Notes: generated by a model not told the origin, from the letters alone. A DNA stretch of 64,000 bases from Microbacterium rhizomatis (GCF_008710745.1 NZ_VYSA01000006.1:1-64000), one strand, 5' to 3'; shown: positions 32,700 to 40,164, counted from the first letter of the stretch. Program-made: numbers and translations.

Positions 32700-33770
32700 T
32701 CAGTCCTCCCGAGTTGGGTTGGTGTTGAGGTTGGGCGCGGCGAACTCGCCGGTGAGGTCGGCGCGGATGCTCAGGCCTGGAGCCACCACGTCGTCCATGG
32801 ACATGCGCGCTTCGAACGCGGCGACAAATCGTGACGGGAGTCCGAAGTCCCAGAGTTCGGAGCGGTGTGCCCCGCCGACATCCGAGCTGTAGTGCATCTC
32901 GGTGCCGCCGCTCCCTCCCTGCTTGAGCCCTTCGAGGAGCCCCGCGGGCATCGCTGTGTGATTGGCGATGTCGAGGCGGACGGCATTGCGGCCCGTCTCG
33001 TACAGGTCCACGGCAGTCTGTCCTGGCATCTCGACGGGGAACTCTGCGACTTTGAGCGCGACGCCGCCGTTACGGCGTCCCTCTACCCACTGCGTCTGGT
33101 AGAACTTCTTCTCGGTATCGGTCCACCGCTCCCACACGTCGCGGGGAACGCCAAGGATGGTGAGCGGGATCGGGTTATCCAGGCGATCCTGATAGGCCGC
33201 TTCGATCGCGCGGGCTTGCTTGAGGGTGTCCGCGCCGTCCGCCAGTAGCCCGTTCTCGCCGTACCCGATGATGATGGGCCGCGCCCGGTACTCGACCGGC
33301 ACGGCCTCATCGAGCTTGATCGTTCCGTCAGGGTTGACGCTCCACATGCCCCAGGGGACATGGATCTTGTCTGTCATCTCCGCGTTGAATGCGAGGCATC
33401 CCCAGCCGTAGAAGAACCAGTCAGACGCGAGGCCGTGGTGGGCGTTGTAGACCGGGACGCCGCTGTGCGTGGTGGTGAGCCACGAGGGCTGGTGGACGGC
33501 CCGCGTGGTATCGGCCATCACGTAGAACGGGATGCGGGCGAACATCGCGCAGACGATGCCGTGCGCTCGCTTCACGCCGGGGATGCGGAGCGCGATGCTC
33601 TTGGTCATCACCACGGGCTGCTGGGCCAGGAGCCCGCCCAGCGCGTCTTGGGCGACGAGCTGCACGAGCGAGTCTTGCGACGTGTAGGGCGAGAGCGGCG
33701 TGAGCGTTCCGGGGATCACGGGCACGCCGTAGTCCACGTCCTTGTTACGTCCCCAGAGGCTGAATCCCAC
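32700..33770 (-). CDS. Portal protein
   Basis: A 356-residue protein with GTG start (MGFSLWGRNKDVDYG). The order of segments (LVAQDALGGLLAQQPVV, RIPGVKRAHGIVCAMFARIP, DWFFYGWGCLAFNAEM) fits a short SPP1/HK97-type portal, although it is small for the family. It lies between terminase and the capsid gene, as expected. Confidence 0.8.
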   Translation of the reverse strand: MGFSLWGRNKDVDYGVPVIPGTLTPLSPYTSQDSLVQLVAQDALGGLLAQQPVVMTKSIALRIPGVKRAHGIVCAMFARIPFYVMADTTRAVHQPSWLTTTHSGVPVYNAHHGLASDWFFYGWGCLAFNAEMTDKIHVPWGMWSVNPDGTIKLDEAVPVEYRARPIIIGYGENGLLADGADTLKQARAIEAAYQDRLDNPIPLTILGVPRDVWERWTDTEKKFYQTQWVEGRRNGGVALKVAEFPVEMPGQTAVDLYETGRNAVRLDIANHTAMPAGLLEGLKQGGSGGTEMHYSSDVGGAHRSELWDFGLPSRFVAAFEARMSMDDVVAPGLSIRADLTGEFAAPNLNTNPTRED

Positions 33771-33793
33771 GTTCAGACCATGCGGACGAAACC

Positions 33794-34015
33794 TCAGATC
33801 GTCAGAATCACCCGCGTGTCGGACTTCCGGCGTGCCAGGCTGTTGCGCTCGTCGCGGGCGTGACGCTGATGCTCGTCCTCAGGGTGCACCCGCTCCTCGT
33901 GCAGGCAAGCGGCATCCCATGCGTCGTCCTTGTGAAATCGGAATGCGCGCCAGTATTCACATTCAGTGCAGTAGACGACGATGCCGGTGGACGAGCTGTC
34001 TAGCTTGATGGTCAT
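33794..34015 (-). CDS. Small zinc-ribbon-like phage protein
   Basis: A 73-residue protein with YCTECEYWRAF and later HEERVHPEDEHQ; the Cys pair and His cluster suggest a single zinc site. It sits between terminase and portal. Function unknown. Confidence 0.65.
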   Translation of the reverse strand: MTIKLDSSSTGIVVYCTECEYWRAFRFHKDDAWDAACLHEERVHPEDEHQRHARDERNSLARRKSDTRVILTI

Positions 34016-34022
34016 GGTTCTC

Positions 34023-35708
34023 CTAGTCGTTCCACTGGATGGCGTCGGCCGGGGTGAGGCTCTGAATGGGCCGGTCGGGGAGTGCGTCGAGGGCGAGCGC
34101 TACGGCCTCGAGAGGGGTCACGTCTGCGCCGTCGTCGCCCTTGGGCAGACCGATGAGGAACCCTTGCCCTACGGATCGGCGTACGGCGATTGCGGCTGCC
34201 TTCTCGATGGGTGCTTGAGCCCAGTGCCACACGGTGCCTGCCTCGATCGCGGCGACGAGCTGCGCGGCGGCGACCTTCGCGTCACTGAATTGGTAGGGGG
34301 TGAACTCGGGCCGAGGGTAGGCGCGTGCGCTCAGGCGCTCGATCGCGGCGCGGGTCTGGCTGGCCCCGTGGTCGTACACGATGGGTGCGTTGAGGCGTCG
34401 CGCGAAGCTGAGGAGTATCTCTTCGATGCCCTCCATGTCGCGCTGGTGGTGCACGAGCTTGAAGCCGATGTGTGGCTCGGTGACGGTTGCGCCGTCGAGT
34501 TCCCAGGCGGCGGTGGCGAGGTCGGTGGGGCCGGTGACGTGCCAGGCTACGGCGATGGAAACCCAGAGGCCGTGCGGGTGGATGGCGAGAGCGAGCGCCG
34601 CGTCGGTGATCCCCTCGGGGGGCTCGCCGGGCTGCATACCCTTTTGCCATCCGCTCGCGCTGAACAGGGTGGTGGTGCCGTGTTCGTCCCCGAAGTGGCC
34701 GAGGTATTCGCGCGCGAACAGGGCCGCACCGAGGTCAGGGAAGTTCTCTCCGATGATGGCGAGATTGGTGAGCCCGTCGAGGCCGGGGTGGATCGCGTCA
34801 GTGATGTCGCGAACCCCGCCTTCCCACGTCTCCAGAGAGTCGGGGTCTACGTCGTCGGGCACGCCGTAGCGGAGCACGCCGGCCGATTCCATGTGGAGCA
34901 CGCGCCAGAAGTATGAGCCCGTGCGGTATCTGCCACCGGTGCCAGCGATCACGAGCTGCGCGTTGGGGCCGCGGGTGTCGAACGCGGGAACGACGGCAGA
35001 CACGACGATGGCCCACTTCTCGGGCTCGGGCTCGCCGCCCTCATCGAGCACGAGGAGGTCGTATGCGCCGGATCGGATCGCGTCACCCTCAGGCGAGAGG
35101 ATCGCGAGCACACTGCCGTTGTGGAACTCGATGCGCTCGAAACCGTTCGAGTTGATGAGCTTGACGGGGCGTGTCTTCGGGTTGGGCCATGCACGCTCGA
35201 TCGGTCCGACCAGATCGAGACGGAACCGTTCGGTGGTCTTCTTGGCGGTCGTCATCATCGAGTACCCGGCCATGTACACGGGCCGCATGTAGCAGCGACC
35301 GAGGAGCACGCACCAGAGACCGGTGGTCTTCGCGGATCGGCGGGGTTCGAGGATCGCGTTACGGCGTCGACCGGCGTTGAGCACGTCGGCTTCTCGGAGC
35401 ATCTGCGGTTGCAGGTTCCCCAAGAGTGAACCGCCTAGGTCGGGCGGCACGATGAGGTCAATCAGCCATGCGCCGATCAGAAACTCAGCGCGGGTGCGCT
35501 CGGTGGTGAACATGGGCGTGCAGTCGAGAGGGGTCCGGCCGGACTCCCTGAGAGTCACCCAAGCGTCGTGGTCCAAGAGGGGATGGGTCCGCACTTGAAG
35601 TGGGAGCCCAGCCAGCTCACCCTCTGAGAGAGAGGGAGACTTCAGAGCTGTTCTACGAGCTGGCTCAGCCTCAAAAAAAACCGGCGATGCATCGGTCACA
35701 GATTCCAT
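34023..35708 (-). CDS. terL: Terminase large subunit
   Basis: A 561-residue DNA-packaging motor. Walker A-like loop EPRRSAKTTG at residues 121-130, Walker B VLDEGGE near 225, a following coupling segment VIAGTGGRYRTGSYF, and a C-terminal nuclease part with VYDHGASQTRAAIERL and late acidic residues. No small terminase was recognised upstream; one of the small upstream proteins may take that role, or the phage may do without. Eight T residues in a row (35673-35680 on the plus strand as A) lie near the start and keep the frame. Confidence 0.88.
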   Translation of the reverse strand: MESVTDASPVFFEAEPARRTALKSPSLSEGELAGLPLQVRTHPLLDHDAWVTLRESGRTPLDCTPMFTTERTRAEFLIGAWLIDLIVPPDLGGSLLGNLQPQMLREADVLNAGRRRNAILEPRRSAKTTGLWCVLLGRCYMRPVYMAGYSMMTTAKKTTERFRLDLVGPIERAWPNPKTRPVKLINSNGFERIEFHNGSVLAILSPEGDAIRSGAYDLLVLDEGGEPEPEKWAIVVSAVVPAFDTRGPNAQLVIAGTGGRYRTGSYFWRVLHMESAGVLRYGVPDDVDPDSLETWEGGVRDITDAIHPGLDGLTNLAIIGENFPDLGAALFAREYLGHFGDEHGTTTLFSASGWQKGMQPGEPPEGITDAALALAIHPHGLWVSIAVAWHVTGPTDLATAAWELDGATVTEPHIGFKLVHHQRDMEGIEEILLSFARRLNAPIVYDHGASQTRAAIERLSARAYPRPEFTPYQFSDAKVAAAQLVAAIEAGTVWHWAQAPIEKAAAIAVRRSVGQGFLIGLPKGDDGADVTPLEAVALALDALPDRPIQSLTPADAIQWND

Positions 35709-36007
35709 GTGGTGGTCCCTCCGGTCGGTGCGCGTCGGGCGTGGCTGATGGATGCGGCGATGGCTCCGCCGTTGGCTCGGTTGCCTTCGCAGTACGGTGT
35801 GGCGTGGCGGTGCTCGGGTGCGAGGTCGGTGAGGGCTGAGCCGACAGCGCCGGTGCGGTGGCCAGCGTCGAATGGTTGGCCGGGTGTGATGTCACGGCCG
35901 CATCGCCAGCATGTGACGGACTCGCCGCGTGCGTGGATGGCGAGCACGCGCCTACGGAGGATGCGGGCGTTGCGCTTGTACTGCGGCGTCTGGTGCTTGG
36001 CGATCAC
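35696..36007 (-). CDS. HNH endonuclease
   Basis: A 103-residue protein with GTG start. The zinc pair is in CWRCGRDITPG, the histidine in FDAGHRTG and the late HATPYCEGNRANGG segment complete an HNH fold. HNH genes beside terminase usually help packaging. Overlaps terL by 13 bases. Confidence 0.8.
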   Translation of the reverse strand: MIAKHQTPQYKRNARILRRRVLAIHARGESVTCWRCGRDITPGQPFDAGHRTGAVGSALTDLAPEHRHATPYCEGNRANGGAIAASISHARRAPTGGTTTWNL

Positions 36008-36231
36008 GTTGTGGCCTGCCGATGCCGCTCGCCCTCACGGCTGTATCGCTGGTGCGTCAGGTGCCACCACCGGCACGGACACTGGTACACGTACAGCGTC
36101 TCGGGCACGATGTGCGCACGGCGTAGATGCTCGGCGTGAGTTGCCCCCGCCAGTACTGCATCGTCGGCGGTCAGGTGTCGTTGCTTGCTCGGTGTCGGGC
36201 AGAGCTTGGCCCGTGACGCACGACGGCTCAC
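36004..36231 (-). CDS. Small phage protein with Cys-His pattern
   Basis: A 75-residue protein starting with GTG in a GTGA overlap. VYQCPCRWWHLTHQRY suggests a metal site. It could be a small terminase substitute or a DNA-binding factor; unknown. Confidence 0.55.
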   Translation of the reverse strand: MSRRASRAKLCPTPSKQRHLTADDAVLAGATHAEHLRRAHIVPETLYVYQCPCRWWHLTHQRYSREGERHRQATT

Positions 36232-36317
36232 CGCTTGCCCCCGTCAGTGACGAGCAGGATCAGGCCAAGCACGGCGGCGACAACGCACCAGAACTCGATC
36301 ACCCAGTAGGCGATCAT
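36228..36317 (-). CDS. 29-aa single-span membrane peptide
   Basis: ATG overlaps the preceding stop (ATGA) and the TGA overlaps the next GTG. The peptide MIAYWVIEFWCVVAAVLGLI is followed by a short basic end. Tight coupling on both sides supports that it is translated. Function unknown. Confidence 0.6.
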   Translation of the reverse strand: MIAYWVIEFWCVVAAVLGLILLVTDGGKR

Positions 36318-36586
36318 GCGTGCAGCCGTTCCATGAGCGCGCGATCGAGAAGACGCGCATGGTCGGCCGTCATGCGCCTACCGGCGTCGAGGAACGCCCA
36401 TGCTGCATCGAGGTAGTCGGGGCCGTCTTCCACGAGGCGAGTACGTGCCCCGTCGAGCGTTGCCGCGCACTCCGCCGCCGCCGTTGCGAGGCGCGTGTAG
36501 CCGATCGAGTCAGCCGCGCGGGCGATGTCGCGGCCGCTGTGCACGAGGTCGGACAGGGCGATGATGCAGGGGCGGGTGATACTCAT
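36314..36586 (-). CDS. Phage helical protein
   Basis: A 90-residue helical protein, start MSITRPCIIALSDLVHSGRD. The ATG overlaps the stop of the upstream gene. No known domain; possibly a four-helix fold. Confidence 0.6.
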   Translation of the reverse strand: MSITRPCIIALSDLVHSGRDIARAADSIGYTRLATAAAECAATLDGARTRLVEDGPDYLDAAWAFLDAGRRMTADHARLLDRALMERLHA

Positions 36587-36744
36587 GAGTGGGCTCGCTC
36601 TCGGAACAGGGCCAGGTCGGCCGGGGTGTAGTTGGGGCCGGTGCGCGACACATCGCCGTGCCAGGTCTGCCGCCCGTCGTCGCGCAGGGTGCATCCGTCG
36701 CACCACCCGCTCAGAGGGTCGAAGTGGTGCTCGTGCTCAGCCAT
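36583..36744 (-). CDS. 53-aa phage protein with zinc-knuckle look
   Basis: Starts MAEHEHHFDPLSGWCDGCTL: a histidine-rich start and a C-x2-C pair, as in several small actinophage proteins of unknown role. It overlaps neighbours on both sides by 4 to 8 bases. Confidence 0.6.
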   Translation of the reverse strand: MAEHEHHFDPLSGWCDGCTLRDDGRQTWHGDVSRTGPNYTPADLALFRERAHS

Positions 36745-37309
36745 GAATCTCAACCGCCGAGTTATCCACAGGTGCAAGTGAGATGGCGCTGTGAGATGAG
36801 GTTGTTCCTGGCTCTTGTTCCTCGTTGTTCCTTGGTATTCCTGAGGGGCAGGTTGCATCTGGGTTTGGGGCCAGGTCCGTCCTGGGTTTGGGGCCAGGTT
36901 CAACCTGGGTTTGAAACCAGGTCCGTCCTGGGTTTGGGGCACGCTTGGCAAACTCGGACGTGGACCGAGATGCGATCGCGTCGAGACGGATCGCGTACTC
37001 TGACCGCCGTCCATTCCGGCCCATGCTGATGCGGTCCACTGCGCCGATCGCAACGAGTCCAGCGAGGGCGACCCGCACTGCCTCGAACGCTGCCGCGCGC
37101 TCGCGCTGGTCAGCTTCGTCGCCGTATCCGTCATCGACCACGCGGCGACCGATGGCGAGGGCTGACGCCTCGCGGGAGTCGAAGTAGCGGGGCGTGGTGT
37201 CGTCATCGAGCGCCGTCATCGACATCCAGCCCAAGAGCCTGAATTCGTTGGGTTTGAGCGGGATGTCGAGCGCGTAGAGGTACGCGAGCTTCACAAGTCG
37301 CACGCCCAT
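36737..37309 (-). CDS. Candidate replication initiator (winged helix) with embedded iterons
   Basis: A 190-residue protein from MGVRLVKLAYLYALDIPLKP. Residues about 10-115 form a winged-helix-like DNA-binding domain (NEFRLLGWMSMTALDDDT, FEAVRVALAGLVAIGAVDRI). Residues about 120-150 are a proline-rich linker coded by four 23-bp DNA repeats; the tail is polar. Similar winged-helix proteins with proline-rich linkers start replication in actinobacterial phages and plasmids. It is the only replication candidate in the element. It overlaps the stop of the upstream gene (TGATG). Confidence 0.66.
   Translation of the reverse strand: MGVRLVKLAYLYALDIPLKPNEFRLLGWMSMTALDDDTTPRYFDSREASALAIGRRVVDDGYGDEADQRERAAAFEAVRVALAGLVAIGAVDRISMGRNGRRSEYAIRLDAIASRSTSEFAKRAPNPGRTWFQTQVEPGPKPRTDLAPNPDATCPSGIPRNNEEQEPGTTSSHSAISLAPVDNSAVEIHG
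36858..36949. repeat. Four 23-bp iterons (candidate phage origin)
   Basis: The motif GGGTTTGGGGCCAGGT starts at 36861, 36884, 36907 (as GGGTTTGAAACCAGGT) and 36930 (partial), always exactly 23 bp apart. The period is not a multiple of three, so each copy is read in another frame; the repeat is therefore kept as DNA, not as protein. Unit 3 is nearly palindromic: ACCTGG-N8-CCAGGT. Confidence 0.78.
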
Positions 37310-37605
37310 CAGCCGTACATCTCCACTTCGCGCTGAGCGATCCAGATGCGCTCGAAGCGCGCGAACGTCACGCGCGGATACCGCGCCCAGTGCTCCACGA
37401 GTTCTTCCGAGGCGTAGGCGTAGGCGCGGGCGTCGGAGCCCATGAACAGTGACAGCGGATCGATCCCCGCCGACCGACCACGCTCGTTCAGGAGAGCATC
37501 GCGGCATGCATCAGCGGCACGCTCGTACGCGGCGTACAAGGCGAGGTCGAACTCGGCACGGCACTCACGCCATTCAGCGAGAGCGTTCTCGAAGTGCAGG
37601 CTCAT
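37309..37605 (-). CDS. First protein of the leftward phage unit
   Basis: A 98-residue helical protein (MSLHFENALAEWRECRAEFD). It is the most upstream gene of the leftward operon, so it is probably expressed first after derepression. Aromatic-rich C-terminus (RYPRVTFARFERIWIAQREV). No known domain. Confidence 0.6.
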   Translation of the reverse strand: MSLHFENALAEWRECRAEFDLALYAAYERAADACRDALLNERGRSAGIDPLSLFMGSDARAYAYASEELVEHWARYPRVTFARFERIWIAQREVEMYG

Positions 37606-37736
37606 CGGTGCGCCTTGCCCCGAGTACGGTTATCTTGCATGCGGCTCAGGTTAGAACCATGCGTGCGAGACACGCCACATTGGATTGATTGCGGCGTGTC
37701 GTGATTTCTAGCCTGGGATCAGCTATTCTCGTGCCT
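37606..37736. promoter_or_regulatory. Divergent repressor / leftward operon control region
   Basis: Rightward, GTGATT (37701-37706), 17 bp, then TATTCT (37724-37729) place the start point at or next to the repressor ATG (37737), so the transcript is probably leaderless. Arms GACACGCC (37669-37676) and GGCGTGTC (37693-37700) form an inverted repeat with a 16-bp spacer directly upstream and are the best operator candidate. Confidence 0.6.
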
Positions 37737-38006
37737 ATGACGACACAGCTGAATGACACCGGCCTGGCGCTGGGCGCTCGCGTGCGCGTTGCGCGCGTGG
37801 CGAGCGGAATGAAGCAGAGCGAGCTAGCTGCGGAGTGCGGGGTGTCGCGCGCGGCTATCGGGCAATGGGAGGCAGGGCTTACCGAACCTTCCGCGTCGAA
37901 GATGTTCGCTATCGCTCGTGCAACGAATCAGCCCCTCGACTGGTTCGCCGAGGGGCTGGATTCGGTTACGGTGCGCCCGAAGAGACTCGAACTCCCAACC
38001 TTCTGA
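37737..38006 (+). CDS. rep: Immunity repressor (Xre/CI type), prophage-truncated form
   Basis: An 89-residue repressor. HTH: LGARVRVARVASGMKQSELA, CGVSRAAIGQWEAGLTEPS. The last twelve codons (VRPKRLELPTF and stop) come from the att core, and TGA forms with the first host base after it (38006). In the circular phage the same frame goes on into 21298-21456 to give 130 residues. The likely outcome is different stability before and after integration, as shown for phage BPs. There is no separate dimerisation domain. Confidence 0.86.
   Translation: MTTQLNDTGLALGARVRVARVASGMKQSELAAECGVSRAAIGQWEAGLTEPSASKMFAIARATNQPLDWFAEGLDSVTVRPKRLELPTF
37930..37957. terminator. 9-bp hairpin inside rep, just past the tRNA
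   Basis: AGCCCCTCG and CGAGGGGCT are perfect arms with a 10-base loop, 14 bp downstream of the tRNA 3' end on the minus strand. Because integration removed the native terminator, this phage-borne hairpin may end or help process the tRNA-Arg transcript before it runs far into rep antisense. Confidence 0.45.
37971..38005 (+). repeat. attR core of the prophage
   Basis: 35 bp identical to attL. It forms the 3' half of the intact tRNA-Arg gene and also codes the last residues of the repressor on the other strand. Confidence 0.92.
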
Positions 38007-38044
38007 TCCGTAGTCAGATGCTCTATCCATTGAGCTACGGGCGC
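37972..38044 (-). tRNA. tRNA-Arg (anticodon ACG)
   Basis: Acceptor arms GCGCCCG and CGGGCGC pair; D-arm AGCTCAATGGATAGAGC; anticodon loop CTACGGA gives ACG; T-arm GGGAGTTCGAGTCTCT. The discriminator base is A and CCA is not encoded. The 3' half is phage-derived core, so integration restores a complete tRNA. Confidence 0.95.
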
Positions 38045-38202
38045 GCAGCCTGCGCGCGAAACGGCGAGCAGGCCAGCGACCAGGTTACCCTACGGCGCGT
38101 CAGCCCGCGAATCGAGCCACTCTCGCCGCGAGACGCGGCGTCGGCACCGAGAAAACCGCCGCGAAGGTGCCCGCGCCGCGTCTCGCGCGCTCCGGCACGG
38201 GG

Positions 38203-38757
38203 TCAGGCCTCTGACTTGGGCCGGCGGCGAGCCTGGGACGCGAGCCGTGACAGGTCGACGAGGCGCAGCGCCTGCATCCGGGCCTCGCGCATGCGGGCGT
38301 AATCGGGGTCGGCGTCGGCCGTCATGCTCTCGACCTGGAGCCGGCGCTGGAGATTGCCCTCGACATCGCCCCACGCCGCGTCGCGCGCGGCCTCGACGAG
38401 CTGCGCGACCGCGTCGGGATCTGCCGCGAGGGCACGCAGTCGCTCGGCGACCTTGACGTACTGCGAGTGGCGCTTGCGCAGATTGCGGGTATCGCGGTCG
38501 CGATAATCGTGCGTGCCGTCGGGATCGGAGAATTTGCCCCACGCCGACTTGCGCTGCTTCTTCGCGAGCGCGGCCGCCTCCTCCTGCTCGGCGGCGAGCG
38601 ACCGGAGCGTCTCCTGGGCGAATTCGCCGACCTGGGCGGCATCGAAGTCCGCGCCGCGTGAGATCGTCTCGACAAGGATGTGGTTGCGCACCGCCAGCCG
38701 CGCAGCGGCGGACGCGATCGACACGCCCTCGCCGACGGCATCCGAGCTCTTACCCAT
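38203..38757 (-). CDS. Conserved hypothetical protein, highly helical
   Basis: A 184-residue protein rich in Ala, Arg and Glu (helices FAQETLRSLAAEQEEAAALA, HSQYVKVAERLRALAAD). No motif points to a reaction. It is the first host gene right of the prophage; the tRNA lies 159 bp beyond its end. Confidence 0.72.
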   Translation of the reverse strand: MGKSSDAVGEGVSIASAAARLAVRNHILVETISRGADFDAAQVGEFAQETLRSLAAEQEEAAALAKKQRKSAWGKFSDPDGTHDYRDRDTRNLRKRHSQYVKVAERLRALAADPDAVAQLVEAARDAAWGDVEGNLQRRLQVESMTADADPDYARMREARMQALRLVDLSRLASQARRRPKSEA

Positions 38758-38796
38758 GCGCGACCCTCTCCGCTACCGAGGGTATCGGGAGGCGCG

Positions 38797-39195
38797 TCAG
38801 GCGCGGACGGGCTCGATGTACTTCGACGACCCGAACCCGAGGACGAGGTAGCCGACGAACGAGAAGAGCCACAGCAGGAAGAATGAGAAGGCGCCGCCCT
38901 TGCCGAACGCCGACCCGAGTTTGAAGGCCACGATGAGGCCGAACACGAAGCCGACGACCGGGATGATGTAAAGCAGCGTCAGCCACATCGACATGCCCGC
39001 GATCTTGACGAGGTAGAAGACGTTGACGATCGGGATGATCCCGAGGATGCCGGGGAGGCCGGCCTTCTGGAAGATCCGCCACAGGGCGACGGCCATGAGG
39101 CCGTAGTAGACCAGGCCCACGACAGTCAGGATCGCGGTGTGTTCGACACTGATCGGGGCGATCCCGGCGGATGCCGGGGCGAGGGCGAGGTTCAT
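38797..39195 (-). CDS. DUF5684-type membrane protein
   Basis: A 132-residue protein with four hydrophobic helices and the segments LPGILGIIPIVNVFYLVKIA and AFKLGSAFGKGGAFSF, typical of DUF5684. The ATG at 39195 has GTAGGA upstream; an alternative ATG is nine bases earlier. Role unknown. Confidence 0.78.
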   Translation of the reverse strand: MNLALAPASAGIAPISVEHTAILTVVGLVYYGLMAVALWRIFQKAGLPGILGIIPIVNVFYLVKIAGMSMWLTLLYIIPVVGFVFGLIVAFKLGSAFGKGGAFSFFLLWLFSFVGYLVLGFGSSKYIEPVRA

Positions 39196-39247
39196 GCCGC
39201 TCATCCTACGGGCGCGGTGCGCGTGGCCACGGCGCTCCCCGGATCGC

Positions 39248-39679
39248 TCAGCCCTGGAGCTTGGCGATCACCGCTGCCACGCGGCGGGCACGCGTCTCGG
39301 CGGCCTTCGCCGACTCGACGCTCGTCACGTGCGCCTTGCGGTGGCTGGGCGCGAGAGCATCGAACGCCTCGCGCAGGCCCGCCTCGGCGAGCGCGGTCGC
39401 GAGGTCGCCGGGCACTTCGACCGTGCGCGGGGCATCGTCGAGCTCGATCTGGACCGTGATCGGGTCGCCGCCGCTGAGCCCGGTGGCCGCGCGCTTGTCG
39501 GAGCTGAACGGGATCAGGAACTTTCCGCCCATCACCCCCACCGTGCTGGCATACGCGAAGCCGTTGACGATGACCTTCACGGCGGGGCGCTTGCCACCGC
39601 CCAGCTCGTCGATCTGCTGCGGGGAGACCTCGATGCCGGTGTTGTTGCCCATGGCGAGCAGAGTCGTATCGAACTTCAT
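39248..39679 (-). CDS. DUF1905 / YdeI-OmpD-associated protein
   Basis: A 143-residue protein. The first ~95 residues have the DUF1905 pattern (VIVNGFAYASTVGVMGGKFL, GDPITVQIELDD); the end APSHRKAHVTSVESAKAAET matches the YdeI/OmpD-associated C-terminal module. Relatives are linked to resistance to peptides in a few bacteria; function here unknown. Confidence 0.82.
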   Translation of the reverse strand: MKFDTTLLAMGNNTGIEVSPQQIDELGGGKRPAVKVIVNGFAYASTVGVMGGKFLIPFSSDKRAATGLSGGDPITVQIELDDAPRTVEVPGDLATALAEAGLREAFDALAPSHRKAHVTSVESAKAAETRARRVAAVIAKLQG

Positions 39680-39727
39680 GCGCACGAGTGTGCCACGGAT
39701 GCTTGCGGTGGTCGATCTGCGAGGGAT

Positions 39728-39808
39728 TGTCAAGCCCCCCATCCGCCGTGGACGGGCGTCGTATTTTCGGATGGACACCTTCACTCGCCTGTACGAAAGG
39801 AGCGCACC
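39728..39808 (+). promoter_or_regulatory. Upstream region with TTGTCAAGCC element (second copy)
   Basis: Carries TTGTCAAGCC at about 39728 and a GGGCG block 17 bases on, as before the gene at 12707. A ribosome-binding site GAAAGGAG lies before the ATG at 39809. Confidence 0.3.
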
Positions 39809-40003
39809 ATGGGAATCCTGGATGACGCCAAGGAAGTCGCCGACACCGCCGGCCGCAAGATCAAGGACGCGTTCGAAGACACCACCGACCGCATCGGCGA
39901 CAAGGTCGACGAGGTCAAGGCGGACGCCGAGGTCAAGAAGGCCGAAGCCGACCGCGACTCGGTGCAGAAGCGCAACGAGATCAAGGAAGAGCTCCGCGAC
40001 TGA
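39809..40003 (+). CDS. Small charged CsbD-like stress protein
   Basis: A 64-residue, highly charged helical protein (MGILDDAKEVADTAGRKIKD) with lysine/aspartate periodicity, as in CsbD or LEA-like stress proteins. Strong ribosome-binding site GAAAGGAG. Probably abundant under stress; inferred from composition only. Confidence 0.72.
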   Translation: MGILDDAKEVADTAGRKIKDAFEDTTDRIGDKVDEVKADAEVKKAEADRDSVQKRNEIKEELRD

Positions 40004-40164
40004 TCCACACATGCCCCGGCCCATCGGGCCGGTCTGAGATGCGGAGGGCCCCTGGGAATACCCGGGGGCCTTCTGCTGTCCACGGACCGATACCCATCCG
40101 ATGGCGTGGATGCTCCGAAGAACCTGTATACGCGGCATCCGCCGCTCGAATCTGGAGGTCGCTC

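Larger units (their letters stand above)
21298..38005. mobile_element. 16.7-kb prophage of a small siphovirus in tRNA-Arg
   Basis: The element runs between 35-bp att repeats. Left arm: small early genes and a tyrosine integrase on the plus strand. Right arm: one long minus-strand unit of about 20 genes (replication, HNH nuclease, terminase, portal, protease-capsid, tail, lysis). A rightward Xre repressor at the far right runs into attR. Genome size, protease-capsid fusion and a 345-aa tape measure match the smallest actinobacterial tailed phages, such as the 15-17 kb Arthrobacter and Microbacterium groups. The structural, packaging and lysis genes all appear intact, so it may be inducible. 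Confidence 0.93.

Noticed and set aside
35673..35680. Eight A residues near the start of terL as a frameshift site
   Set aside because: The main frame is open throughout and reads a normal terminase; no alternative frame adds a known domain.
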